Notes: generated from the sequence alone by a model not told the origin. A stretch of DNA of 64,000 nt from Oscillibacter sp. PC13 (GCF_900115635.1 NZ_FOXE01000007.1:62001-126000); one strand, 5' to 3'. Numbered from the stretch's first letter, positions 34,694 through 44,289 are shown. Program-made: numbers and translations.

Positions 34694-35953
34694 TCAATCA
34701 TACCGCAGAGCATCGATGGGATTCAGCTTTGCCGCCTTATTGGCGGGCAGATACCCGAAGAGGATGCCAATTCCAACGCTGACGCCAAAGCTAATGCCGA
34801 TAGCACCCAGAGTTGGGGTGGCACTGAAGGTAATGCCGCTGGCCCCCAAGCTCTGCACCAGCATTCCGCCGAACAGCGTGCCGATTCCCATGGCCATCAG
34901 GCACCCAAACAGAATTCCGATGATACCGCCGATGGCAGAGGTGGTTCCCGCCTCAATGATGAACTGCCGCCGGATGTCCCTCCGTTTGGCTCCCAGGGAT
35001 TTGCGGATGCCAATCTCCCGCGTCCGCTCCGTGACGGACACCAGCATAATATTCATGATACCGATGCCACCCACCAGCAGGGAAATTGCCGCGATGGCCA
35101 CCAGCACTGCCATGGCGATACCCATCATGGCATTGATCTGATTCACCTGATCCAGCATGGACTGGACGTAGTACCAGTCAAAAAAGTATTCTCCGTTTTC
35201 ATCGTGGTAGAACGTCTGAAGAAAGTCCAGCAGCAGGGCCTGGGCCTCCGTCACCGTATCCCTGGAAGTGGCGGTCATCTGGTAGAGCTGGACAACACTG
35301 CTGCCGGAGAGCCGCATGGCGTTGGGATAGGGGATAAACACCTGGTCGTCGCCGCTGCCCTCCCGCAGTTCCTCCGAGTTCTGGGCCAGCACACCCACCA
35401 CCGTGTAGGGGACTCCGCCAATTGAGAGACTCTTTCCCACGGCGTCACCCCCCAGGATTACCTGCTCCACATAGGCTCCTACCACACAGACATCGCTGCG
35501 GGTCAGGATGTCTACGTATTGCAGGTATCGTCCCTTTTCCAGCCTGGCTCCATCCAGGGTGGTGCCAGTCCGGGGGCGGTACATATCCTCGCTGACGCCG
35601 TAAATGCCAGTCTTCTTGTGCTCCTCGTTGCCGTACCGGACCCCCTGGCCACCGGAAACCCAGGGAGTAATGCCCTCGAATACATCCGGATGGCTGTCAG
35701 TAAAGGCATACATTTCCTCCGGCGTGACATTGCTGGTGGTGCCATCGCCCTGGCCCCAGGTATAGGCGTAAATCTGGGTGACGCCCACTTTCTCAACCTG
35801 CTGCTCAACCATGCCTGTGAGGCCGTTGCCCAGGGAGATAATAACAATCACTGCTCCAACGCCGATGATGATGCCCAGCATGGTGAGGAAGGCCCGCATT
35901 TTGCTGGTTTGCAGGGATTTGATTGCCAGCTTAAATGACTGGGATACGTTCAT
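34694..35953 (-). CDS. MacB-type ABC transporter permease
   Basis: A 419-residue FtsX/MacB-like protein: N-terminal helix (about 20-45, AFLTMLGIIIGVGAVIVIIS), a large extracytoplasmic domain (50-280), then three helices (about 285-305, 330-355, 375-400) with the FtsX-type cytoplasmic motif TERTREIGIRKSLGAKRRDI. It overlaps the ATPase gene by 4 nt. With the ATPase and the adaptor it forms an export system of the MacAB kind, likely for a peptide, lipid or antibiotic; substrate unknown. Confidence 0.88.
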   Translation of the reverse strand: MNVSQSFKLAIKSLQTSKMRAFLTMLGIIIGVGAVIVIISLGNGLTGMVEQQVEKVGVTQIYAYTWGQGDGTTSNVTPEEMYAFTDSHPDVFEGITPWVSGGQGVRYGNEEHKKTGIYGVSEDMYRPRTGTTLDGARLEKGRYLQYVDILTRSDVCVVGAYVEQVILGGDAVGKSLSIGGVPYTVVGVLAQNSEELREGSGDDQVFIPYPNAMRLSGSSVVQLYQMTATSRDTVTEAQALLLDFLQTFYHDENGEYFFDWYYVQSMLDQVNQINAMMGIAMAVLVAIAAISLLVGGIGIMNIMLVSVTERTREIGIRKSLGAKRRDIRRQFIIEAGTTSAIGGIIGILFGCLMAMGIGTLFGGMLVQSLGASGITFSATPTLGAIGISFGVSVGIGILFGYLPANKAAKLNPIDALRYD

Positions 35954-36693
35954 GCCTCTGCCTCCTCTCCGCTCTCCAGGGGTTGAACCACTGCTTCGGG
36001 CGCCCTGGCATCGCCATCATAAACAATTTTACCGTCCTGCAGGCGAATGATGCGCTTGGCCTTCACGGCAATGGAATTGTCATGGGTGATTAGAACCACT
36101 GTGTCTCCTTCTGCATTGAGCTTTTGCAAAAAGCTCAATACCTCCCGGCCCGTCCGGGAATCCAGAGCGCCGGTTGGCTCGTCGGCCAGAATCACGGACG
36201 GTTCCCCGGCCAACGCCCTTGCAATCGATACCCGCTGCTGCTGGCCGCCGGAGAGCTGGCTGGGCAGGTTCCTCCGTTTGTCCGCCAGTCCCACCCGCTC
36301 CAGGGACTGCACGGCCCGCTTGTGCCGCTCCTCGGCGGAAATGCCCCCATATAGCAGGGGCAGCTCCACATTTTCCTGCACCGTCAGCTTTGGAATCAGG
36401 TTGTACTGCTGAAAGATAAAGCCCAGCATCTTGTTGCGGATCTCCGCCTGCTGGTCATCGTCCATGGTGGAGACGTCTGTGCCGCCCAGATGATACGTAC
36501 CGGAGGTGGGCACGTCCAGGCAGCCGATGATGTTCATAGCCGTGGACTTGCCGGATCCAGAGGATCCCACAATCGCCACAAACTCCCCCTGGCTGATGGA
36601 AAAGCTGACTCCATCCAGGGCGTGTACCGCCTCCTCGCCCATCTGGTAGATCTTATAGACATCCCTTAATTGGATGAGCTGCTCCAAGACCAT
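35950..36693 (-). CDS. MacB-type ABC transporter ATP-binding protein
   Basis: A 247-residue ATPase: Walker A GSSGSGKST, signature LSGGQQQRVSIARAL, Walker B VILADEPTGALD, H-loop VVLITHD. It belongs to the LolD/MacB/FtsE class. Its start shares one base with the adaptor's stop (TGATG) and it overlaps the permease by 4 nt, so the three are tightly coupled. Confidence 0.92.
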   Translation of the reverse strand: MVLEQLIQLRDVYKIYQMGEEAVHALDGVSFSISQGEFVAIVGSSGSGKSTAMNIIGCLDVPTSGTYHLGGTDVSTMDDDQQAEIRNKMLGFIFQQYNLIPKLTVQENVELPLLYGGISAEERHKRAVQSLERVGLADKRRNLPSQLSGGQQQRVSIARALAGEPSVILADEPTGALDSRTGREVLSFLQKLNAEGDTVVLITHDNSIAVKAKRIIRLQDGKIVYDGDARAPEAVVQPLESGEEAEA

Positions 36694-38330
36694 CAGCCTC
36701 CCATCGCGGCAGTCATGCCGCCGCCGCTCTGGCTCTCCATCAGAACCGTCTCCCCCTCCTCTAAGCCGGAGGTGATCTGGATGTATGCGTCGTCGTTGAT
36801 GCCCAGCACCACCGCCCGTTCCTCAATTTTGGAGGCATCTGCCACTGTGACGCCGTCCTCCGCCAAGGCACCGGGCTGCGCTACCTGTACCGTATTGCCC
36901 CGGCTTACCGCGGCCACGGGCACGCACAGGGCGTTTTCTGCCGTCTCACCCAGAATTCGGGCAGAGACGTTCATCCCAGGCTTCAAATCCCCGTATTCCT
37001 GCAGGGTGATGGTGACGGGATAGGTGGTGAAGCCGTTGGTCGTGGTACCGTTGATGCTGACCTTATCCACCGTGCCGGTAAAGCTCTGGCCGGGCAGGGC
37101 ATCCGCAGTGATCTCAACCATCTGGCCCACCTGCACCTTGCCGATGTTCAGCTCATCCACATTCATCTGCATCTTCAGATAGCTCAGGTCGTAAATTGTG
37201 GCCAGAGTGCCGGAAGAGACACCGTCCACCTTATCTCCGGCCTTCAGCTTTTTCTCAATCACTGTGCCGGAGATGGGAGATTTGATGGTATAGTTGTCCA
37301 GATTGCTGGCTGCTGTGTTGGCGGACAGTTGGGCGGACTCCAAGTTCAGCTTTGCGCTTTTCAGATTGTCCCGCAGGCTGTCAGAGTCGATGGTGCAAAG
37401 TGTCTCCCCTTTGGTCACCGTACTGCCGGAGAGCTTGCCAAAGCCGCTGACCGTACCGGAGCCGCCGGCATAGACAATGGCAGATCCCGCCATTGTCACA
37501 GAGGCATTTCCATAGCTGGAATAGCTGCCGATGACAGCGGAGGCCGTAAAGGAATCCGACACAATGCCGGGATTGGTCAGCTTCACCCGGACGGAGCAGG
37601 CTTCCATCCCATTGCTGGTGAGTGCAGTGGAATCCGATACGGAGACCACAGTTCCCTGGACGGATCCATCAAAATTGCCGATAAAAATAGTAGCTGGCTG
37701 GCCCGCATAGAAAGAGCTGGAGGAGGTATAGGGGAACAGGAAATCGATAGTCAGGTCCTTGCTGGACACGATTTTGCAAAGCTGCGCCCCCATGACAACG
37801 CTGTCTCCGTCATGGACATAAACCTCGTTGATGGTGCCGGAGATTGGCGCGGTAGGCTTCATCGCCTCCTGGGCCTGCTGAACCTGCATCCGTGCCTGCT
37901 CCATCGAGATGTTGGCCCGGCTGACGGTCTCCTGCGCATCGCTGCTGTCCAGCTTGTAAAGCAGAGCGTCCTTTTCCACCAAATCATCCTCTTCAAAAGG
38001 CGCCGTAAGAATCTCGCCGGTCATCAGCGTGGTGACGTTGTAGGCATCCGCCGGTTCCAACGTGGCCGTGCCGGTAACGGAAATGGTTAAATTCCGCAGT
38101 TCCGCTGCCACTGGCACATAGCTGGCACCCATGGCGGTACTGGATCCCCCGCCCAAGCGGGAAACGCCTACGGCAATTGCCCCCACAACCGCCAGCGCAA
38201 GGACTGCTTTCAGCCAGCGTCGTCCCTTCTTTCCCTTTGGCAATGCTAATTTTTTCACCTTTTTCGACTCAGCAGATACAGACAGTGGCTCTGCCTCCAC
38301 TTTTCCCTCTTCCATCAATTCCTTGTTCAT
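36693..38330 (-). CDS. HlyD/MacA-like efflux adaptor
   Basis: A 545-residue membrane-fusion protein. N-terminal cytoplasmic tail (1-36, Lys-rich), one helix (about 38-60), a split biotinyl-lipoyl domain (TLMTGEILTAPFEEDDLVEK and later SPISGTVIEKKLKAGDKVDG), an alpha-helical hairpin (LKSAKLNLESAQLSANTAAS), then a beta-barrel region with KPGMNVSARI. In this Gram-positive setting it would span the wall, perhaps contacting a TolC-like partner such as the protein at 62826. It follows the TetR gene with a 2-nt gap. Confidence 0.88.
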   Translation of the reverse strand: MNKELMEEGKVEAEPLSVSAESKKVKKLALPKGKKGRRWLKAVLALAVVGAIAVGVSRLGGGSSTAMGASYVPVAAELRNLTISVTGTATLEPADAYNVTTLMTGEILTAPFEEDDLVEKDALLYKLDSSDAQETVSRANISMEQARMQVQQAQEAMKPTAPISGTINEVYVHDGDSVVMGAQLCKIVSSKDLTIDFLFPYTSSSSFYAGQPATIFIGNFDGSVQGTVVSVSDSTALTSNGMEACSVRVKLTNPGIVSDSFTASAVIGSYSSYGNASVTMAGSAIVYAGGSGTVSGFGKLSGSTVTKGETLCTIDSDSLRDNLKSAKLNLESAQLSANTAASNLDNYTIKSPISGTVIEKKLKAGDKVDGVSSGTLATIYDLSYLKMQMNVDELNIGKVQVGQMVEITADALPGQSFTGTVDKVSINGTTTNGFTTYPVTITLQEYGDLKPGMNVSARILGETAENALCVPVAAVSRGNTVQVAQPGALAEDGVTVADASKIEERAVVLGINDDAYIQITSGLEEGETVLMESQSGGGMTAAMGG

Positions 38331-38332
38331 GG

Positions 38333-38980
38333 TCAGTTCTCCTTACCTTCATGATTTGACGCACTGGGCAGTTTTTCTTTGCCCATGCCCCGCCGTAAAA
38401 TTTTCAGAATGTTCTCAAGCCGCTCCCGGGCACCGGGAGCGGCGCCGGCCTGAAGGCCGGCGTACAGCATCGGCGCTGTCACCATCATCAAAACCCCCAG
38501 CATGTCTCCCAGATCCCGTTCCTGCCGCAGATCCAGCAGTTCCGGATTCACCAGTTCCCGAAGCCGCCGCAAAACTGCAGCGGAATCCACCATCTCCAGA
38601 AGAACATTTTTCTGCATGCCATTGTTCCGGCTGACAATGGCAGACATGGCCCCGATTCCTCCAAGGCCCTGCTCCTGCCGCTTCTCCTGCGTATAGTCAT
38701 ACAGCCGCAGCAGCGCGGCAAACACGTCTCCCTGCTCCCGCAGCAGCGATTCCTCCAGAACCATCAGCAGCTGCTCCATATATCCATGCACCAGGTAGCG
38801 GAACAAATCCTCCTTATCGCGAAAATACATGTAAAAGCTGCCCCTTGGAATTCCGGCATCCTGAATGATTTGATTGAGGGAAGCTTCATTGTAGGCCTTT
38901 TCAGAAAACTCCCGGGTGGCCGCGTCCAGCAGCCGCTCCTGTTTTTCCGCGGGAAGATTCAAAAATGTTGTGGTCGGCAT
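38333..38980 (-). CDS. TetR/AcrR family regulator of the efflux operon
   Basis: A 215-residue repressor, ATG at 38980 (MPTTTFLNLPAEKQERLLDA), chosen over an ATG nine bases upstream because AGAGAGG fits it better. HTH: ASLNQIIQDAGIPRGSFYMYF (residues about 32-52). First gene of the TetR-adaptor-ATPase-permease operon. A 41-bp perfect palindrome covers its promoter, indicating autorepression. It resembles the TetR at 62182 in sequence and operator type. Confidence 0.88.
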   Translation of the reverse strand: MPTTTFLNLPAEKQERLLDAATREFSEKAYNEASLNQIIQDAGIPRGSFYMYFRDKEDLFRYLVHGYMEQLLMVLEESLLREQGDVFAALLRLYDYTQEKRQEQGLGGIGAMSAIVSRNNGMQKNVLLEMVDSAAVLRRLRELVNPELLDLRQERDLGDMLGVLMMVTAPMLYAGLQAGAAPGARERLENILKILRRGMGKEKLPSASNHEGKEN

Positions 38981-39095
38981 GCCGTCCATCCTCTCTGTTA
39001 CGAAATACAGCCGTCCTTTTCTTCAACCGCAGAAAAACTTTACACCTTCCCCCTTGTGGAAGGTCAAGCGTTTTATCAGCACGGCCTTAATATAG

Positions 39096-39142
39096 TACGA
39101 CAACCTGTCAGGTATCATACCTGACAGGTTGTCGTATTGCAA
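39096..39142 (-). promoter_or_regulatory. tetR-efflux promoter covered by 41-bp palindrome
   Basis: Minus-strand -35 TTGCAA (39142-39137), 17-nt spacer, -10 TATGAT (39119-39114). A perfect palindrome with 20-bp arms and one central base (39096-39136) covers the spacer and the -10. It contains two sites ACGACA-N3-TGTCAG (39097-39111) and CTGACA-N3-TGTCGT (39121-39135), centres 24 bp apart. Confidence 0.85.
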
Positions 39143-39170
39143 GTAGTTTTCGCAACAATTCACAAATTCT

Positions 39171-39860
39171 TCACAGAGTATCCGCTGACAGCTCATACAG
39201 CGGGCGTGTCCGCTGATAGGGCTGCGCCCGGTATGTCACGGAGGAAATTTTCCGTCCGGAGACGCCGTACCGGGCATTGTAGCCGAACAGATCCAGATAC
39301 TGCAGCAGGTCGTTTTTCTCCGCCGCCATTGCAAAAAGCAGCATTGCTGCGGCCCTGGCGTCATCCACTGCCCGATGGCTGTTGACCGCCTGGTCCTCAA
39401 GGCCATATGCCGCAATGGCGTTGCAGAGCTTATGGGGATAGTCCCGCCGGTCCCGGTAAACGGTCAGCGCGTCCAGAAAGCGCGCTGCCTTCAGCACGTC
39501 CAGCCGCTGGAAGGGCCGCAGGAAGTAATACAGGAAGTTCAAATCAAACTGAGCGTTGTACGCCACCAGGAGAGGGCGCTCCGCCCCGTCCAGCAAACGG
39601 CAGAATTGCCTGCTGGCCTCTTCCTTTTCCACGCCCTCTGCCGCTAGCTGCGCGTCTGTAATGCCGGTCAGCTCTGTAATAAACGGCGGCAATACCCGGC
39701 CGTCCGTCAGACGGAGCAGGCAGTTCATGCTGTCCGTTTCTCCCTCCGTGCCCAGGCAGACCGCCCCCAGCTCAATGATCTCGTCCCGGCCGAATTCAAT
39801 GCCGGTGGTCTCCGTATCAAAGATCACAATACGGTCAAATTGTTCCAACAGATCTTCCAT
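39171..39860 (-). CDS. DnaQ-like 3'-5' exonuclease
   Basis: A 229-residue DEDDh exonuclease: ExoI motif IFDTETTGI (residues about 13-21), ExoII VAYNAQFDLNFL, ExoIII NSHRAVDDARAA. It resembles the epsilon proofreading subunit and PolC-type exonuclease domains, but stands alone. The ribosome site is weak (AGAAAGAGAG). Likely DNA repair or RNA/DNA end trimming. Confidence 0.87.
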   Translation of the reverse strand: MEDLLEQFDRIVIFDTETTGIEFGRDEIIELGAVCLGTEGETDSMNCLLRLTDGRVLPPFITELTGITDAQLAAEGVEKEEASRQFCRLLDGAERPLLVAYNAQFDLNFLYYFLRPFQRLDVLKAARFLDALTVYRDRRDYPHKLCNAIAAYGLEDQAVNSHRAVDDARAAAMLLFAMAAEKNDLLQYLDLFGYNARYGVSGRKISSVTYRAQPYQRTRPLYELSADTL

Positions 39861-39967
39861 ATTCCGTTCTCTCTTTCTCTTGGGTCCAGAATCCCGACCA
39901 GCGGAAATTTATTGATTCTATCATACCAAGAAAATCTCTCCGTCACAAGGCTGCTGTCTCTGCTGTC

Positions 39968-39996
39968 TTGCCTGATTGTCAATTTTGCTGTACAAT
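39968..39996 (+). promoter_or_regulatory. Promoter of the LpdD-like gene
   Basis: TTGCCT (39968-39973), 17-nt spacer, TACAAT (39991-39996); AAAAGGAG ribosome site and ATG follow about 30 bp on. Confidence 0.8.
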
Positions 39997-40027
39997 GAAT
40001 TTATTTTCAGGTAAAAGGAGCTTCACG

Positions 40028-40387
40028 ATGGCGGAATTGCAATGGACCATCACAGCCGGACAGCCGCCTTATGCTGTTTGGATGCGTGTGACGCAAACCC
40101 ACGAAAGTGTTTTGGCCGAGCTGTATGGCGGTACCCGTCCCCATCTGGGTGCTTGGGCCGCAGTCGGGCCGGAGGCGCAGGTGCATTCCGGGGCTTTCGG
40201 AAACCACAAAGAGCTTCCACTTGCTCAGGATGCTGCTCAAATGCTTTTGCAGGCCTCCGGCTGCAATGTGGTTGTGGTGGCTGGAATTCATGTGGACAAT
40301 GCCACCCACGGGGATATTGATCTGCTCTGCGCAAATGCGGCCGATGTGATCCATCGTGCCGCCAGCCGTCTGGCAGACGGCTCCTGA
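40028..40387 (+). CDS. LpdD-like (prenylated-flavin chaperone-like) protein
   Basis: A 119-residue protein from the ATG at 40028 (AAAGGAG 8 nt upstream). The pattern GGTRPHLGAWAAV, GNHKELPLAQDAAQMLLQAS and VVVVAGIHVDNATHGDID matches the LpdD family. In gallate decarboxylase clusters LpdD accompanies the UbiD-like LpdC and is thought to aid prenylated-flavin cofactor loading. No ubiD, ubiX or lpdB/C gene is nearby, so its partner is unknown. It has its own promoter and a strong hairpin terminator. Confidence 0.65.
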   Translation: MAELQWTITAGQPPYAVWMRVTQTHESVLAELYGGTRPHLGAWAAVGPEAQVHSGAFGNHKELPLAQDAAQMLLQASGCNVVVVAGIHVDNATHGDIDLLCANAADVIHRAASRLADGS

Positions 40388-40406
40388 ACCTGAGCTTCCT
40401 CCGTGA

Positions 40407-40453
40407 ATAACGGCAGCAGCCCGCGGCACATCACCGCGGGCTGCTGCCGTTAT
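40407..40453. terminator. Twenty-base-pair hairpin after LpdD-like gene
   Basis: Perfect 20-bp arms 40407-40426 and 40434-40453 with a 7-nt loop (core GGCAGCAGCCCGCGG). No strong T-run on either side, so it may act as a bidirectional barrier between converging lpdD-like and nifJ transcripts. Confidence 0.75.
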
Positions 40454-40506
40454 GGATAAAGATAGAGGATCACAAAATAAAGAGGTGGGAAACCGTCCTA
40501 TGCGGC

Positions 40507-43500
40507 TTAGCCTCGGGCCAGCTTCAGGTAAGACTCGGTCCGCTCTTTGGCATCCTGTTCTGCCTTGGCAAAGAGTGCCTCCGCTGTCTCCGGGAACTTC
40601 CGCAGCAAGGAGGAATACCGTACCTCACCCATCAGGAATTCCCGGAAGTCTGCCGTAGGCTCCTTAGAATCCAGGCTGAAGGGATTCTTTCCCTCCGCCC
40701 GCAGAGTGGGATTGTACCGATAGCAGTGCCAGTAGCCAGCCTCCACGGCCGCCTTGGCCCGGTTTTGGGTGTTGCTCATGCCGCCCTTGATGCCGTGGTT
40801 GATGCAGGGGGCGTAGGCAATGATAATAGAGGGCCCGTCGTAAGCCTCTGCCTCGCGAATCGCCGTCAGAGTCTGCTGGGGATCATAGCCCATGGCCACC
40901 TGGGCCACATACACGTAGCCGTAGCTCATGCACATCATGCCCAGATCCTTTTTCTTGGTCTTCTTGCCGGCTGCGGCAAACTGTGCCACAGCAGCAGTGG
41001 GCGTCGCTTTGGAGGACTGTCCGCCGGTGTTGGAGTACACCTCGGTATCCACGCAGATGATATTCACATTCTCCCCGGAGGCCACCACGTGGTCCAGGCC
41101 GCTGTAACCAATATCGTAAGCCCAGCCGTCGCCGCCCACAATCCACTGAGAGGTCTTGGGCAGATAATCCTTGCGCTCATAGATGGACTTCATGGGTTCC
41201 TCAGAAACCCCCGCCTGCTCCAGAGCAGCGATCAGACGGTCTGCCCGCTGCCGGGTGCCCTCGCCCTCTTCAAAGTGGGCTGCCCAGTCTTGGGCCGCGG
41301 CTTTCAGTTCCCCTTCAGGTGCGGCAACGACCAATGTCTCCACCTGGGTCTTCAGCCATTTCCGGACGGCGTTGGAACCAACCAGCATGCCGAAGCCGTA
41401 CTCGGCGGTGTCCTCAAACAGGCCGCTGGCCCAGGCCACGCCCTGGCCCTTTTCATTGGTGCAGAAGGGAATTTCCGGAGAACCGCCCCAGATATGGGTG
41501 CAGCCAGCGGAGTTGGCGATCCGCATGTGGTCGCCGTAGAGCTGGGTGATGAGCTTGATGTAAGGTGTCTCGCCGCAGCCGGCGCAGGCGCCGGAGAATT
41601 CCAGATAGGGCTTGAGGAACTGGCTTCCCTTGACGGTGGCCTTCTGGGCCGGCGTAACCGTTTTGGCGGTGACATGCTTGAGGGTGTATTCCCACGCCTC
41701 GTCCATCGCCTCCTTGCGGGGGGCAAAAGCCTCCATGGTGAGTGCCTTTGCAGGACAGGCCTTCACACACACGCCGCAGCCGGTGCAGTCCATGCCAGAG
41801 ATGGCCAGATGATACTGCAGCTCCGCCTGGCCGTTGGCCTTTTTCATGGCATAGTCAGCCGGGGCGCCGGCGGCCTCCTCCGTATTCAGCAGTGTCGGAC
41901 GGATCACCGCATGAGAGCACATGACGGAGCAGCGGTTGCACTGAACGCACTTGGCCGCATCCCAAGCGGGCACATCGATGGCGATGCCGCGCTTTTCATA
42001 CTGGGTATAGCCGGGCTCCCAGCTGCCGTCCTCGTGGCCGTTAAAGGCACTGACCGGCAGATCGTTGCCCTCCTGGCGGCCCATCTTGAAGAGCACGTCC
42101 TTGAAAAACTTAGGCACTTCCTGCTTATCGGCGGCGGGAGCATCCTCAGCGGTGGCCCAGGCCTCCGGCACATCGATCTTCTGCAGCCGGGCGATGCCTT
42201 GGTCGATGGCGGCATTGTTCATGTCCACAACATCCTGGCCCTTGGCGCCGTATGTCTTTTCCACCTGCTCCTTCAGATACTGAACGGCATCGTCCAGCGG
42301 CAGGATCTTGGACAGAGCAAAGAAGCCCGCCTGCATAACCATATTGATACGGCCGCCAAGCCCAATCTTCTTGGCAATGTCCACAGCGTCCAGGGTATAG
42401 AAATCAGCCTTTTTCTCCGCAATGCGGCGCTTGAGAGAGGCGGGCAGGTTTTTCTCCAGCTCCTCGCCCTTCCAGATGGTGTTCAGCAGGAAGGTTCCGC
42501 CCTCCTTCAAATCGCCGATCAGATCATACTTGTCCACATAGGCCTGGTTATGGCAGGCAATGAAGTTGGCAGCCTTGATCTGATAGGAACCCTTGATTTC
42601 CTTGGGGCCAAAGCGCAGATGCGAGATGGTAACGCCGCCGGACTTCTTTGCGTCATAGGCGAAATAGGCCTGCACGTTGTAGTCCGTGTGGTCGCCGATG
42701 ATCTTCACGGCGGACTTGTTGGCTCCCACCGTGCCGTCAGAGCCCAGACCCCAGAATTTACAAGAGAAGTTGCCCTCCGGCGTGGAGTCAAAGTTCTCCG
42801 GATACACCGGCAGGGAATGGTGTGTCACATCGTCCACAATGGAAACGGTAAAGCCGTTCTTGGGCGCGTCCGCATGGAGATTGGCATAGACAGCCATAAC
42901 GTCCATAGGAGTAAAGTCCTTGGAGCCCAGGCCATAGCGTCCGCCTACAATCAGGGGATGGCGGTCACTGTCTGCAAACACGTTCTTCACGTCCAGATAG
43001 AGAGGCTCTCCCAGAGATCCGGGCTCCTTGGTGCGATCCAGTACGGCAATGCGCTTGGCGGTGACGGGTACGGCCTCCAGCAGCTTCTCTGCGGAGAAGG
43101 GGCGGTACAGGTGCACCTCCACCAGGCCCAGCTTCTTTCCCCGGGCATTCCAGAAATCCATGGTCTCCCGCACCACACCGCAGGCGGAACCCATGGCAAT
43201 GATGACATCCTCGGCGTCTTCGGCTCCGTAGTAGTTGAAGAGCTTATAATTCGTTCCGGCAATGGCGTTGATTTTGTCCATGTACGCTTCCACAATACCG
43301 GGAACCGCCTCATAGTACTTGTTTACAGACTCCCGGGTCTGGAAAAACACATCCGGGTTCTCCGCAGATCCCCTGGACTTGGGATGATCCGGATTCAGTG
43401 CATTGTCCCGGAAGGCCTTCAGCGCCTCCCAATCCACCAGCTCCCGCAAATCCTCGTAATCGATCAACTGAATCTTCTGATATTCATGGCTGGTGCGGAA

Positions 43501-44025
43501 ACCGTCGAAGAAATGCAGTACAGGAACTCTGCTTTGAATCGCCGCCAAATGCGCCACACAGGCGAGATGGTGCGCCTGCTGTACGGTACTGCCCGCCAAC
43601 AGTGTAAAGCCGGTATTCCGGCAGGTCATGACATCCTGGTGGTCGCCGTAAATAGACAGTGCATTGGAAGCCAGAGCCCGGGCACTAACGTGGAACACAC
43701 CGGGCAGCAGTTCGCCTGCAATTTTATACATATTGGGCAGCATCAGCATCAAGCCCTGGGAAGCCGTATAGGTAGACGCCAGTGCGCCGCCCTGCAGAGC
43801 TCCGTGGATGGCACCTGCGGCGCCGCCCTCGTGCTGCATCTCCCGAACCTCTACGGTCTGTCCAAAGATATTTTTTCTGCCATTGGCACTCCAGACATCC
43901 ACCATCTCCGCCATCACCGAGGAAGGTGTGATGGGATAAATGGTCGCTACCTCCGTAAATGCATAGGAGGCATAAGCGGCGGCAGTGTTGCCGTCCATGG
44001 TCGCCGTCTTCAACTGCTTCTTCAT
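40507..44025 (-). CDS. nifJ: Pyruvate:ferredoxin (flavodoxin) oxidoreductase
   Basis: A 1172-residue single-chain PFOR. Domain I begins with YPITPSSVMAEMVD; domain III has GLGSKDFTP; domain V holds two 4Fe-4S motifs (CVQCNRCSVMC and CTGCGVCVKACP); the C-terminal TPP domain has the proximal cluster Cys pair CAGCGETPY and GDGWAYDIGYSGLDHV. It converts pyruvate and CoA to acetyl-CoA, CO2 and reduced ferredoxin, central to anaerobic metabolism. GGAGGGG lies before the ATG. The long leader contains palindromic repeats at 44044-44075. Confidence 0.96.
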   Translation of the reverse strand: MKKQLKTATMDGNTAAAYASYAFTEVATIYPITPSSVMAEMVDVWSANGRKNIFGQTVEVREMQHEGGAAGAIHGALQGGALASTYTASQGLMLMLPNMYKIAGELLPGVFHVSARALASNALSIYGDHQDVMTCRNTGFTLLAGSTVQQAHHLACVAHLAAIQSRVPVLHFFDGFRTSHEYQKIQLIDYEDLRELVDWEALKAFRDNALNPDHPKSRGSAENPDVFFQTRESVNKYYEAVPGIVEAYMDKINAIAGTNYKLFNYYGAEDAEDVIIAMGSACGVVRETMDFWNARGKKLGLVEVHLYRPFSAEKLLEAVPVTAKRIAVLDRTKEPGSLGEPLYLDVKNVFADSDRHPLIVGGRYGLGSKDFTPMDVMAVYANLHADAPKNGFTVSIVDDVTHHSLPVYPENFDSTPEGNFSCKFWGLGSDGTVGANKSAVKIIGDHTDYNVQAYFAYDAKKSGGVTISHLRFGPKEIKGSYQIKAANFIACHNQAYVDKYDLIGDLKEGGTFLLNTIWKGEELEKNLPASLKRRIAEKKADFYTLDAVDIAKKIGLGGRINMVMQAGFFALSKILPLDDAVQYLKEQVEKTYGAKGQDVVDMNNAAIDQGIARLQKIDVPEAWATAEDAPAADKQEVPKFFKDVLFKMGRQEGNDLPVSAFNGHEDGSWEPGYTQYEKRGIAIDVPAWDAAKCVQCNRCSVMCSHAVIRPTLLNTEEAAGAPADYAMKKANGQAELQYHLAISGMDCTGCGVCVKACPAKALTMEAFAPRKEAMDEAWEYTLKHVTAKTVTPAQKATVKGSQFLKPYLEFSGACAGCGETPYIKLITQLYGDHMRIANSAGCTHIWGGSPEIPFCTNEKGQGVAWASGLFEDTAEYGFGMLVGSNAVRKWLKTQVETLVVAAPEGELKAAAQDWAAHFEEGEGTRQRADRLIAALEQAGVSEEPMKSIYERKDYLPKTSQWIVGGDGWAYDIGYSGLDHVVASGENVNIICVDTEVYSNTGGQSSKATPTAAVAQFAAAGKKTKKKDLGMMCMSYGYVYVAQVAMGYDPQQTLTAIREAEAYDGPSIIIAYAPCINHGIKGGMSNTQNRAKAAVEAGYWHCYRYNPTLRAEGKNPFSLDSKEPTADFREFLMGEVRYSSLLRKFPETAEALFAKAEQDAKERTESYLKLARG

Positions 44026-44043
44026 ATTCCCCTCCGATTAATT

Positions 44044-44105
44044 CTATAATATAGTACTATGTCCTATAATATAGGCATTATAACATTTCACATTTCCGAA
44101 CGCAA
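44044..44105 (-). promoter_or_regulatory. nifJ promoter with two CTATA-N-TATAG repeats
   Basis: Minus-strand -35 TTGCGT (44105-44100), 17-nt spacer, -10 TATAAT (44082-44077). Immediately downstream are two inverted repeats CCTATA-N-TATAGG (44063-44075) and CTATA-N-TATAG (44044-44054), 20 bp apart, possible operator sites for a repressor. Confidence 0.65.
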
Positions 44106-44289
44106 TAGTCACATACCACGAATTCCACGATATTTCTTTGGTGATTTTCCTCTGTCCTTCCTTTTTGGATTTTGGACAATCCCTTGACTTTCCGCCAATT
44201 TTTGATTACTCTTTTGTAAAGATACCCCTGTACGCCGGGCACCCAGTCTTTTCCGGCCGCATCAATTCATTCTGGAAAGGAATCAAATT

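Noticed and set aside
40726-44049. 1107-residue plus-strand frame antisense to nifJ
   Set aside because: Shadow of the PFOR gene; no recognisable domains and no promoter or RBS.
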